Source: Desulfovibrionales bacterium GWA2_65_9
Lineage (GTDB): Bacteria; Desulfobacterota; Desulfovibrionia; Desulfovibrionales; Desulfovibrionaceae
Direction: 5' to 3'
NCBI GenBank assembly: GCA_001799475.1
Contig: MGTN01000103.1
Span: 5,465 to 11,480, forward strand
DNA length: 6,016 nt
In this document: positions 1-6,016 of the stretch, piece after piece
How positions within the stretch are numbered: the stretch's first letter is position 1
How the letters are laid out: every line of letters begins with the position of its first letter
The notes under the pieces: generated by a model
The model's input: the letters and a program-made list of their open reading frames with translations, nothing else
Told to the model about the DNA's origin: nothing
The model's database searches: none
Position numbers and translations under genes: made by a program

Positions 1-701
1 AGTCCTCCCTGCCGCACCTGGCCGACGTGGCGACCCTGGCCGTGAACGTGGGCGCGCGCGCGGTGAACTTCATCGCCTTCAACCCCTTTGAGGACCAGCA
101 GAAGGGCGAGCGCTCCCTGGACGACGTGGCCGCGTACTCCGAGGTCGCCCCGCCGCTACTGGCGGCCATGGACATCCTCAATGCCGCAGGCATCGAGGTC
201 AATGTGCGCTATTTCCCGCTGTGCCAGGTGCCGGAAGCCTACCGCCAGCACCTCTACAATTTCCAGCAGCTGCCCTATGACCTGCATGAGTGGGACTACG
301 CCTCCTGGTCCTGGACGGACATGAAGCCCCAGCGCATGCGCGAGGGCGAACTCTCGCCGGTCATCTCCTTGCGCCAGGCCAACCACCGCTCGCCCATGTA
401 CAAGGGCGTTCCGGATTACCTGGACGACCCGGCCATCAGCCTGGACGACGAGTACCGCCACAGCGCGCTGATCCGCGCGCGTGAGCACTGCGGCTACCGG
501 GAGACCCCGGCCTGTCTGGCCTGCGGCGTGCGTCAGATCTGCGATGGCTTCCACGGCGACTACGCGGCCTTCTTCGGTCCAAACGAGGCCCGGGCCATCG
601 AGACGCCGGAGCCCGGCGCCGATCCGATTGTCGACCCGCGCCACTACATCCAAAAACAGCACAAGATCGTCGAGCCCGAAGACGCCAGCTGGGCGCTGTA
701 A
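1..701 (+). CDS. Radical SAM protein with SPASM/twitch-like C-terminus (5' partial)
   Basis: The reading frame is open from the left edge (first full codon at 3) to TAA 699-701, giving about 233 residues, so the start and the CxxxCxxC cluster motif of a radical SAM core lie upstream. The first residues look like a late beta/alpha unit of the radical SAM barrel (LAVNVGARAVNFIAFNPFED). Next comes RYFPLC (Cys codon 222-224), then NFQQLPYDLHEWDY. The C-terminal part has Cys at 489-491 and a C-X2-C-X5-C motif (Cys codons 513, 522, 540) followed by DGF. That cysteine spacing is typical of SPASM/twitch domains, which hold an auxiliary Fe-S cluster. A GTG at 27 is not the true start, because homology-like sequence continues upstream of it. 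The enzyme should be cytoplasmic and cleave S-adenosylmethionine reductively. Its substrate is unknown. Its place beside glycosyltransferase and Maf genes suggests a role in glycan or surface-protein modification, which is inference. I am sure of the family and unsure of the function. Confidence 0.85.
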   Translation, partial: SSLPHLADVATLAVNVGARAVNFIAFNPFEDQQKGERSLDDVAAYSEVAPPLLAAMDILNAAGIEVNVRYFPLCQVPEAYRQHLYNFQQLPYDLHEWDYASWSWTDMKPQRMREGELSPVISLRQANHRSPMYKGVPDYLDDPAISLDDEYRHSALIRAREHCGYRETPACLACGVRQICDGFHGDYAAFFGPNEARAIETPEPGADPIVDPRHYIQKQHKIVEPEDASWAL

Positions 702-710
702 CGGCACACA

Positions 711-717
711 GGGAGAG
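711..717 (+). promoter_or_regulatory. Ribosome binding site for the glycosyltransferase gene
   Basis: GGGAGAG lies in the 22-nt gap after gene 1, about 6 nt before ATG 724. It fixes 724 as the start even though the frame stays open upstream to 481, inside gene 1. Confidence 0.75.
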
Positions 718-723
718 ACAGCC

Positions 724-1848
724 ATGTCCATCCACGACCTTATCGCGCGGCGCGCCAACCCCACGGTGGACCAGCCCCCCGTGGTCCTGCCGCAGGCCCT
801 GGCCGACCCGCGTCTGGACCGTGCCCGGATGCAGAAGCCGCGCGTCAGCTTCATCGTCACCAGCTACAACTACGAGGCCTACATCGTGGAGTGCCTGCGC
901 TCCGTGACGCGCCAGACCTACGACAACTGGGAATGCCTCGTGGTTGATGACGTGTCCACGGACGGCACTGTCGCGGCGGTGCGCGCGTTTGTGGACAGCG
1001 TTGAGGCCGGGGGGCGCTTCACGCTCCTGGAGCGCGCCGAAAACGGCGGCCAGATGGAGGCCTTCCGCGACGGGCTTGCGCTGGCCACAGGCGCGTTCGT
1101 GTGCATGCTCGACGCCGACGATGTGCTGCTGGAGGATTTTCTTGAGGCGCACATGCGCGCGCACCTGTCCGTCAAGACCGTGGCCTTCACCAGCTCCAAC
1201 CAGTACCAGATCAACGCCAAGGGTGAGCTCATCGGCGGCCAGCACATGGATCACCAGTCCGGGGGCCACTACCGCCACGTGCGCCTGACCAGCTTCCAGA
1301 CCGGGTTCTGGATCTGGGCCACGTCCTCCAGCATGGTCTTCCGTCGCAGCACGGTGGAGCTGATCATGCCCACCGACGGCACCACCTTCCGCATCTGCGC
1401 GGACTATTATATCGCCCATTTCTGCCACCTGATCGGCGACTCCCTGCTCATCCCGACCATCCACGGCTGCTACCGCCGGCATGGGGGCAACAACTTCGGC
1501 TCCAACCCGGTCCTCGGCAACATCAACAGCGTGGGCAACCTGGACCAGCACCCGCCCCACGACCTGTTCCGCCAGACCATGATCAGCCACGTGCTGAACA
1601 ATTTTGATGTGTTCTACCCCATCTTCATGGGCAAGGGGCTGGTGAAGTTCCTGCTGCGGCTGGTGAAGCCGAGCGAGCTGCCGGACCTGGCTGCCGCGCA
1701 CCCCGAAGCCTTCCCGCGGCCCCTGTGGCACTACCTGTGGCTGGCGGCCAAGCAGTGGTGGGCCAAGCGGGCAACGTCGGCCAGCGAGAAGTTCAAGATC
1801 CTGCCCGGCCCTGTGCCGGGTGCTGAATCCGGTGAGGAGAAAGCATGA
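724..1848 (+). CDS. Family 2 (GT-A) glycosyltransferase
   Basis: This 374-residue protein is predicted to transfer a sugar from a nucleotide-activated donor in the cytoplasm or at the inner membrane face. The GT-A nucleotide-binding half covers roughly residues 40-135: SFIVTSYNYEAYI (42-54), SVTRQTY (60-66) and LVVDDVSTDGT (72-82). LDADD (129-133) supplies the DxD-type metal and sugar-nucleotide site. CADYYI (225-230) lies where the catalytic acidic residue usually sits, and the YRRHGGNN segment (250-257) matches a common late GT2 motif. The C-terminus is hydrophobic and aromatic (LWHYLWLAAKQWW, 334-346), possibly amphipathic membrane contact, but there is no clear multi-pass transmembrane region. 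About 40 residues precede the GT-A fold and match nothing I recognise. The TGA stop overlaps the next ATG by 4 nt, so translational coupling is likely. Donor and acceptor cannot be told from sequence; a flagellin or surface glycan is the contextual guess. Confidence 0.92.
   Translation: MSIHDLIARRANPTVDQPPVVLPQALADPRLDRARMQKPRVSFIVTSYNYEAYIVECLRSVTRQTYDNWECLVVDDVSTDGTVAAVRAFVDSVEAGGRFTLLERAENGGQMEAFRDGLALATGAFVCMLDADDVLLEDFLEAHMRAHLSVKTVAFTSSNQYQINAKGELIGGQHMDHQSGGHYRHVRLTSFQTGFWIWATSSSMVFRRSTVELIMPTDGTTFRICADYYIAHFCHLIGDSLLIPTIHGCYRRHGGNNFGSNPVLGNINSVGNLDQHPPHDLFRQTMISHVLNNFDVFYPIFMGKGLVKFLLRLVKPSELPDLAAAHPEAFPRPLWHYLWLAAKQWWAKRATSASEKFKILPGPVPGAESGEEKA
1804..1820 (+). other. Hairpin just upstream of the gene 3 ribosome binding site
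   Basis: CCCGGC (1804-1809) and GCCGGG (1815-1820) are perfect inverted repeats around a 5-nt loop, and two G-U pairs could extend the stem outward. It lies inside the last codons of the glycosyltransferase gene, 14 nt before the Shine-Dalgarno stretch of gene 3. No T-tract follows, so it is not an intrinsic terminator. It could affect coupled translation, or be a chance product of high GC. Confidence 0.35.
1834..1840 (+). promoter_or_regulatory. Ribosome binding site for the methyltransferase gene
   Basis: GAGGAGA contains a full AGGAG core (1835-1839), 5 nt before ATG 1845. It is the strongest Shine-Dalgarno in the window and supports the 4-nt overlapping start. Confidence 0.8.
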
Positions 1849-3005
1849 GGCGTCTGCTCATCTGGGGCACCGGCGGCCAGGCGGAGAAGGTTCTGGCCCA
1901 GTTTCCCCACGCCACGCACGAGATTGTGGCCTTTGTGGACAACAACCCGGCCCGGCCGGAGCTGTTCCACGGCAAGCCGGTCCTGGGGCCTGCGGCTGCG
2001 GCGAAGCTGGTCGCGGGCAAGGATTACGACCAGTTGGCCATCGCCAGCGTCTTTTATGGGGAGATCCGCCAGCAGGCTGTGGGCCTGGGCATCCCGGCGG
2101 AGCGCATCGCCACGGCCTGCTCCCTGCATTTCCTGCATCTCGCCCACCTGCTTTCAGACGCGCAATTGGCCGAACTGTCCTCGGTGCCGTGGTGGTACCA
2201 CTGCTTCGAGATCCTGCCCGGCGTGGTCACCCCCGGGGTGTGCGGTTACAAGCCCTGGCTGCTGGACCACCCCTTGCTGGCTGATCTGGCAGGCAGGCGC
2301 GCCCTGGATATCGGCGCCTGGGACGGCCCCTACACCCTGGAGATGACCCGGCGCGGGGCCGAGGTCACGGGCTTCGACATTCAGCCCTCCTCGCATTCCG
2401 GTTTCGACGTCATGCGCCGCGTGAACAACCTGGACGCACGCCACATCTGCGCCAATGTCTACACCCTGAACCCGGCCGAGCACGGCACCTTCGATGTGGT
2501 GACCTTCTTCGGGGTCTACTACCACCTGAAGGACCCGCTGCTGGCCCTGGCCAACATCAATGCCGTGCTGAACATGGGCGGTCTGGTGCTGGTGGAGGGG
2601 GCCGTCTTGGAGGGTGCGCCGCAGGTCGACGCCTCCTGGGCCGGGCGCGAGGATGTCATCGCCTTGCTGCGCGACATGCCCATGGGCTACTATGTCAAGG
2701 GCGAGTACGAGGGCGAGTGGAGCAACTGGTGGGTGCCCAACCTGACTTGTCTGGGCCATTGGCTCGAAAGCAGCGGCTTTGAGCTGCTGCACAGCGGCCT
2801 GGCGGAGGGCGGAGCACGCGGCTACTGCGTGGCGCGCAAGGTCGCGGAGATTCCCCAGGAGCACATCGTGCTGCCTCCGGCCCAGGCGTTGGGCCAAGCC
2901 TGTGGAGCTGCTGCGGCGACTTGCGTGGGAATGCGGCAGAAGCGTCTGAAGGTGCTGCACCGCCGCCCGCCGGAACCCTTTAAGCCGGATTCAAGGGATG
3001 CCTGA
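1845..3005 (+). CDS. Rossmann-domain / CmoB-like SAM-dependent methyltransferase fusion
   Basis: The protein has 386 residues in two domains. Residues 1-90 look like a PglD-type or sugar-modifying Rossmann module: RLLIWGTGGQAEKVL (3-17), IVAFVDNNP (27-35), GKPVLGP (43-49), then IASVFYGEI and LGIPAERI. Residues 117-330 resemble the Methyltransf_9/CmoB-like family: WYHCFEILPGVVTPG (117-131), SAM-binding motif I ALDIGAWDGPYT (153-164), RRGAEVTGFDIQ (169-180) with Asp178 as likely ribose-binding acidic residue, then FFGVYYHLKDPLLAL (221-235) and GGLVLVEGA (245-253). CmoB itself modifies wobble uridine in tRNA, but fusion to a Rossmann domain and the glycan context argue for a small-molecule or sugar target here. 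The tail after about 335 is low in recognisable motifs and ends in a basic, proline-rich stretch. ATG 1845 overlaps the previous stop and has a strong ribosome binding site. A SAM methyltransferase is near certain; the substrate is unknown. Confidence 0.9.
   Translation: MRRLLIWGTGGQAEKVLAQFPHATHEIVAFVDNNPARPELFHGKPVLGPAAAAKLVAGKDYDQLAIASVFYGEIRQQAVGLGIPAERIATACSLHFLHLAHLLSDAQLAELSSVPWWYHCFEILPGVVTPGVCGYKPWLLDHPLLADLAGRRALDIGAWDGPYTLEMTRRGAEVTGFDIQPSSHSGFDVMRRVNNLDARHICANVYTLNPAEHGTFDVVTFFGVYYHLKDPLLALANINAVLNMGGLVLVEGAVLEGAPQVDASWAGREDVIALLRDMPMGYYVKGEYEGEWSNWWVPNLTCLGHWLESSGFELLHSGLAEGGARGYCVARKVAEIPQEHIVLPPAQALGQACGAAAATCVGMRQKRLKVLHRRPPEPFKPDSRDA
2993..2998 (+). promoter_or_regulatory. 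Ribosome binding site for the interrupted radical SAM gene
   Basis: AAGGGA lies 8 nt before ATG 3007, within the last codons of gene 3. An in-frame ATG at 2998 overlaps this motif and has no spacing from it, so 3007 is the better original start. The two restart codons after the stop (GTG 3064, ATG 3088) have nothing comparable upstream. Confidence 0.7.
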
Positions 3006-3006
3006 T

Positions 3007-3063
3007 ATGAAGATACTGCTTGTCGCCCCGCCGTAAGCCCTGCTTGGCAGATATTATTTCCCC
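3007..3063 (+). pseudogene. Interrupted 5' end of the B12-binding-type radical SAM gene
   Basis: ATG 3007 follows the gene 3 stop by 1 nt and opens the same frame as the long frame that follows. Codons 1-9 read MKILLVAPP, a typical first beta strand of a B12-binding-like Rossmann domain in radical SAM proteins. Codon 10 is TAA (3034-3036). Codons 11-19 read ALLGRYYFP and lead into VGIAYVSGML, the usual continuation of this family. Tyr is common after the PP, and TAT or TAC differs from TAA by one base. No frame change is needed to join the two sides. This is either a recent nonsense mutation or a base-call error, with the rest of the gene intact. Confidence 0.8.
3034..3036 (+). other. In-frame ochre stop at codon 10 of gene 4
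   Basis: TAA separates MKILLVAPP from the rest of the radical SAM frame. TAA is not a known selenocysteine or pyrrolysine codon, so standard recoding does not explain it. The next base is G. Confidence 0.9.
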
Positions 3064-4896
3064 GTGGGCATCGCCTATGTCTCCGGCATGCTGAAGAAGC
3101 ACGGCTTTAACGTGGTCTGTCACAACAGCGCTTTGGAGGACGACTGGCAGGAGGCCTTCCGGCGCGTGCTGGCCGAGGAAAGGCCTGACGTGCTGGGCGT
3201 GGGCTCGCTCACGCCGTCGTACCCGTACGTCAAGTGGATGCTCCAGACGGCCAAGGAGGTGCTGCCGGGTGTGACCACGCTCCTGGGCGGCGGCATCCTG
3301 GGCAGCGAGCCGGGCGTTTTCGATGCGCTCGGCGCGGACATCGGCGTGGTGGGCGAGGGCGAGGCCGCCGCCGTGGATATCCTGCGCACCCTGGAGCAGG
3401 GCGGCGATTTGGGGCAGGTGGCGGGCATCCTCTTTCGCGACGCCGACGGCAAGACCATCCGCACTGGTCCCCGGCCCTTCATCGAGGATTTGGACACCAT
3501 CCCCTTTCCCGACTACGAGGGTTTCAACTTCCGGGAATGCTACGCGCATCTGAACACGCACGACATGATTTCCAGCCGGGGTTGCCCGTTCCATTGCACC
3601 TTCTGCTACAGCGCGCTGGGCCGGGGCAAGCACCGGGCCCACTCCATCGACTACGTCATCCGCGAGATCCAGCACCTTGTGGACACGTATGGCGTCAAGA
3701 ACGTGGGCCTCATGGACGAGGTTTTCGCCCTGCGCAAGGAGCGCATCATGGAGTTCTGCGAAAAGGTGAAGCCCCTCGGCATTTCCTGGTATTCCCAGTT
3801 GCGTTGCGCTGTGGTGGACGAGGAGCTGCTGGCGAGCATGCGCGACGCCGGCTGCCACACGGTGTTCTATGGTCTGGAGAGCATGAGCCCGGACGTGCTC
3901 AAGAGCATGAACAAGAAGCTCAAGCCCGCAGAGGTCGAGCGCGCCCTGGAGCTGACCTATCAAAGCCGCATGGACTCTTTTGGGAATTTCATCTTCGGCG
4001 ACCCGGCAGAGACGACGGAAACGGCCTGGGAGACACTGCAATGGTGGGTGGACCACCGCCAGTATTTCGTGAACCTGGGCAAGATCGACTGCTGGCCGGG
4101 CACCAAGATCTACCACGATGCGGTGCACAGTGGCGTCATCGAGGACAAGATCGCCTTCATCGAGAAGGGCTGCCCTTTGACCAACATGACCCGGATGCCC
4201 TGGGATGAATTCCTGGACATGCTCAAACGCGTGTGGGCGCTGCACGAGGGGGTGCTCTGGCCAGGGCGGCTGCTTGAGGCCAGCGTTGAGCCCGATGGCT
4301 CCGCCTCGGCGCGCCTGGTGTGCCCGCATTGCCAGTCCGAGGTTGTGTTCGAGCACCTGGAGCGCACGGCCATGCATGGCGACCGGCAGGCGCATCGCCT
4401 GCCCTGCGATCAGTGCCGCAGGCGTTTTGACATCCCCCTGCGTCTGCCTCCCGTACAGCCTGCAGCCGAACTCCAGGCGCTGTTCGAACAGGCCCTGGCG
4501 CACCGCGACGCAGCCAGGCTGGAAGAGGCCATGGAATGCCTGATGGAGCTGTTCAAGATCAGCCGGGACCATCCGGTGGCCGTGGTCCTCGGGGCCAGCA
4601 TCCGCCTGGCCCAAGGCTACCCGGACCGCGCCAAGGAGCTGGTCCGCTTGGCCATCCGCAGCAATCCCGCCGAACCCTTCATGCATGACTGGGCCGCGCT
4701 GTGCTATACGTTGTACGGCGACGAGCGCATGGCCGGCATCTTCCGGGACCACGCGCGGCTGCTGCGCGAGTGCCGCAGTCCTGCCCTGGCCGGTGCGGAC
4801 CTGGGGCGCCTGGACCCCATGGAGGTCCTGTACCGGAAGATCTTCCCCGGCGGAGTGGACAGCGCCGTCGTGGGCGCACGCCCGGGGGGGCAATGA
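3064..4896 (+). CDS. B12-binding-type radical SAM protein with zinc-ribbon-like and TPR-like C-terminus
   Basis: The open frame from GTG 3064 encodes 610 residues; the ancestral gene probably began at 3007. Residues 1-120 are a B12-binding-type Rossmann domain lacking its first strand: DVLGVGSLTPSYPYV (42-56), LLGGGILGSEP (73-83), VVGEGE (96-101). No DxHxxG cobalamin motif is visible, as in many relatives, so cobalamin use is uncertain. FPDYEGFNF then leads into the radical SAM core with SSRGCPFHCTFC (170-181), Cys174/178/181 being the 4Fe-4S ligands, and YGLES (269-273) and GNFIFGDP (307-314) as later core motifs. Residues 420-451 carry CPHC and CDQC, a likely zinc ribbon. About 468-570 is helical and TPR-like. 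Function is unknown; glycan or sugar tailoring is inferred from context. Neither GTG 3064 nor ATG 3088 has a Shine-Dalgarno, so expression may be poor unless codon 10 is read or is an error. The stop overlaps gene 5 (ATGA). Confidence 0.88.
   Translation: MGIAYVSGMLKKHGFNVVCHNSALEDDWQEAFRRVLAEERPDVLGVGSLTPSYPYVKWMLQTAKEVLPGVTTLLGGGILGSEPGVFDALGADIGVVGEGEAAAVDILRTLEQGGDLGQVAGILFRDADGKTIRTGPRPFIEDLDTIPFPDYEGFNFRECYAHLNTHDMISSRGCPFHCTFCYSALGRGKHRAHSIDYVIREIQHLVDTYGVKNVGLMDEVFALRKERIMEFCEKVKPLGISWYSQLRCAVVDEELLASMRDAGCHTVFYGLESMSPDVLKSMNKKLKPAEVERALELTYQSRMDSFGNFIFGDPAETTETAWETLQWWVDHRQYFVNLGKIDCWPGTKIYHDAVHSGVIEDKIAFIEKGCPLTNMTRMPWDEFLDMLKRVWALHEGVLWPGRLLEASVEPDGSASARLVCPHCQSEVVFEHLERTAMHGDRQAHRLPCDQCRRRFDIPLRLPPVQPAAELQALFEQALAHRDAARLEEAMECLMELFKISRDHPVAVVLGASIRLAQGYPDRAKELVRLAIRSNPAEPFMHDWAALCYTLYGDERMAGIFRDHARLLRECRSPALAGADLGRLDPMEVLYRKIFPGGVDSAVVGARPGGQ
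4884..4890 (+). repeat. G7 homopolymer at the gene 4/gene 5 junction
   Basis: Seven G lie at the end of gene 4, two bases before the gene 5 ATG. In the gene 4 frame they read G GGG GGG, the phase of a -1 slippery heptamer, and gene 5 is in the -1 frame. The tract may also serve as a weak ribosome binding element, as no other is seen for gene 5. Confidence 0.6.
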
Positions 4897-6016
4897 CCCC
4901 GAAAGTCCTGTTTTCCGTCTTGCGCGAGCTGGGCGTGCTCATCGAGGCCACCGGCGCGGGCGGGATGTCTGATTCGCCTCCGCTCGACGCCCCGCTTGAG
5001 GGCCTTGACCATGCGTTCCACGCCCACACGCCCCTGTGGGCCTTTGAACACCCCCGGGCCATATATCCCTTCGCCCAAGAGGGGCTCCCCCCGGTCTGCG
5101 AGACGTTGCCCCCGTCCATCGGTGTCGACGGCGTGTTGGCCAAGACCCGCCTCGTGGTGTTCCTGGGCGCGGCAGACACCCCGGTCCTGCGCCGCTGCCT
5201 GGAGAAGCCCGACACGTTCCTGCTCATCCTGGAGCCTGATGCCCGGCGTCTGGCGCAGTTCGCGGCCAGCGTTCCGGCGGCCAGGCTGGCCAGGCGCGCG
5301 CTGATCCTGCTGGGCGAGCCGGCCGCCTTTCAGCCGCCGGTGTCGCAGCTCCTGCCGCCGGATCTGTTCGGCCTGGGTTTTCCGGTGTTCTACGGCCTGC
5401 CGGAGTTCGCGGCCACGGAGCAGGCCGCCCGGCTGGTGGAGCTGGTGGAGATTCTGTTCTACCGCCACCGCATGTACAGTCTGAGCGGGCAGGCGAACTT
5501 CAACAGCCTGCCCGTGCGTCCGCTGGTGCGCGGCCTGTTTTTTGATCAGCAGCTGCATGCCTACGTCAACGCCGCCGAATGCCTGCGCTGTCCGGACATC
5601 CAGCCCTTGCGGGGGGCCTTCAAGGGCGAGACGGCGGTGCTGGTGGCCGCCGGGCCGGACTTGGCCGAGCGCCTGGACTACCTGCGTTCGGTACGCGGGC
5701 GGGCAGTGGTCATCGCCGTGAACAACGCGCTTAAGCCCATGCTGGCGGCCGGGGTGCGGCCGCATTTCGTGGTGGCCAACGACACCTCCGTGCACACCGG
5801 GCGCTCCTGGGAGGGCCTGCCGCATCTGGCCGATGTGTCACTGGTGGGGCACTGCCTAGCGGACCTGGGCGGGGAGGTGTTCGGGCGCAAATACCTTTTC
5901 GACACGTACCAGCCGGAGCTCTACGGCGAACGTCCGGACCTCCGGCTGCACGGCTCGGTCGTCACTGCGGCTTTTTCCCTGGCCCGCTACATGGGCTGCG
6001 TGCGCTGCGTGCTCGT
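4893..6016 (+). CDS. DUF115/Maf-type motility accessory factor, flagellin glycosylation (3' partial)
   Basis: The frame runs from ATG 4893 to the window end without a stop (374 residues). Maf-type proteins are needed for transfer of nonulosonic-acid-like sugars to flagellin in several bacteria, acting in the cytoplasm before export. The N-terminal half (about 1-235) is a variable region with NFNSLPVRPLVRGLF (202-216) near its end. The DUF115 core begins at FKGETAVLVAAGPDL (243-257), with AVNNALKPMLAAGVRP (275-290), FVVANDTS (292-299) and GSVVTAAFSLARYMGC (354-369). The window ends just before the expected GQDLA-type motif. Family proteins usually show GPSL and a PDF/PDI-type element where this one has GPDL and PHF. 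The start overlaps the previous stop (ATGA); the only nearby purine tract is the G7 run, so coupling to gene 4 translation is likely. Met25 (4965) is a less likely alternative start. The related archaeal enzyme MptE makes a pterin, but the long N-terminal region and neighbours favour the Maf role. Confidence 0.85.
   Translation, partial: MTPKVLFSVLRELGVLIEATGAGGMSDSPPLDAPLEGLDHAFHAHTPLWAFEHPRAIYPFAQEGLPPVCETLPPSIGVDGVLAKTRLVVFLGAADTPVLRRCLEKPDTFLLILEPDARRLAQFAASVPAARLARRALILLGEPAAFQPPVSQLLPPDLFGLGFPVFYGLPEFAATEQAARLVELVEILFYRHRMYSLSGQANFNSLPVRPLVRGLFFDQQLHAYVNAAECLRCPDIQPLRGAFKGETAVLVAAGPDLAERLDYLRSVRGRAVVIAVNNALKPMLAAGVRPHFVVANDTSVHTGRSWEGLPHLADVSLVGHCLADLGGEVFGRKYLFDTYQPELYGERPDLRLHGSVVTAAFSLARYMGCVRCVL

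Noticed and set aside
481..723. Upstream extension of the glycosyltransferase frame to 481
   Set aside because: It would overlap gene 1 by over 200 nt, and its translation there is Arg/Pro/Thr-rich shadow. The ribosome binding site at 711-717 supports ATG 724.
436..1731. 431-codon open frame on the - strand opposite genes 1 and 2
   Set aside because: Same shadow effect. It spans a gene junction on the + strand and has low-complexity, His/Val/Gly-rich composition with no recognisable domain.
1804..1820. Intrinsic transcription terminator
   Set aside because: No T-tract follows the stem, and the next gene starts within 25 nt with an overlapping start codon.
3034..3036. Stop codon as selenocysteine or pyrrolysine recoding
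   Set aside because: Those use TGA and TAG. The codon is TAA, and the neighbouring residues favour an ancestral Tyr.
3007..3036. Nine-codon MKILLVAPP frame as a regulatory leader peptide
   Set aside because: The peptide matches the family N-terminus and continues in frame after the stop, so an interrupted gene is the simpler reading.
2980..4893. 637-codon open frame on the - strand opposite the radical SAM gene
   Set aside because: It mirrors gene 4, and its translation shows no family motifs, with the Ala/His/Gln/Val-rich look of a high-GC shadow frame. The + strand frame holds clear catalytic motifs.
4704..5825. 373-codon open frame on the - strand opposite genes 4 and 5
   Set aside because: It has Arg/Gln/His-rich composition and no motifs, and crosses the gene 4/5 junction; the + strand has DUF115/Maf motifs over the same bases.

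Overview
The window is high-GC (by eye about 65%), wholly coding on the + strand, and reads as the interior of one tightly packed operon. It holds five genes in the same direction. Junctions are a 22-nt gap, a 4-nt ATGA overlap, a 1-nt gap and a second 4-nt ATGA overlap. The first gene enters from the left edge and the last runs off the right edge. I see no promoter, terminator, RNA gene, mobile element or CRISPR array, and no non-coding stretch longer than 22 nt. Base composition and gene content suggest a Desulfovibrio-like sulfate reducer (Desulfobacterota) or a close relative. This is inferred from family resemblance and is not proven by the window.

Layout: (1) 1-701, C-terminal part of a radical SAM protein with a SPASM/twitch-like auxiliary-cluster cysteine motif. 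(2) 724-1848, GT-A fold family 2 glycosyltransferase. (3) 1845-3005, two-domain protein with an N-terminal PglD-like Rossmann domain and a CmoB/Methyltransf_9-like SAM methyltransferase domain. (4) 3007-4896, radical SAM protein with a B12-binding-type N-terminal domain, a C-terminal CxxC/CxxC zinc-ribbon-like segment and a TPR-like helical tail. (5) 4893-end, N-terminal 374 residues of a DUF115/Maf (motility accessory factor)-type protein.

Maf-type proteins are tied to flagellin glycosylation. A glycosyltransferase, a methyltransferase and two radical SAM enzymes alongside one therefore point to a locus that builds, chemically tailors and transfers a surface or flagellin glycan. The substrates cannot be read from the sequence.

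The most notable feature is an in-frame ochre codon (TAA, 3034-3036) at codon 10 of gene 4. It comes after a good Shine-Dalgarno sequence and a family-typical start (MKILLVAPP), and the family-typical sequence resumes in the same frame directly after it. The remaining 610 codons look intact, so this is a very recent nonsense mutation, a sequence error, or an unusual expression arrangement. Other points of interest are a G7 heptamer in correct -1 slippery phase at the gene 4/gene 5 junction, non-canonical residues in the Maf motifs of gene 5, and a hairpin just ahead of the gene 3 ribosome binding site.
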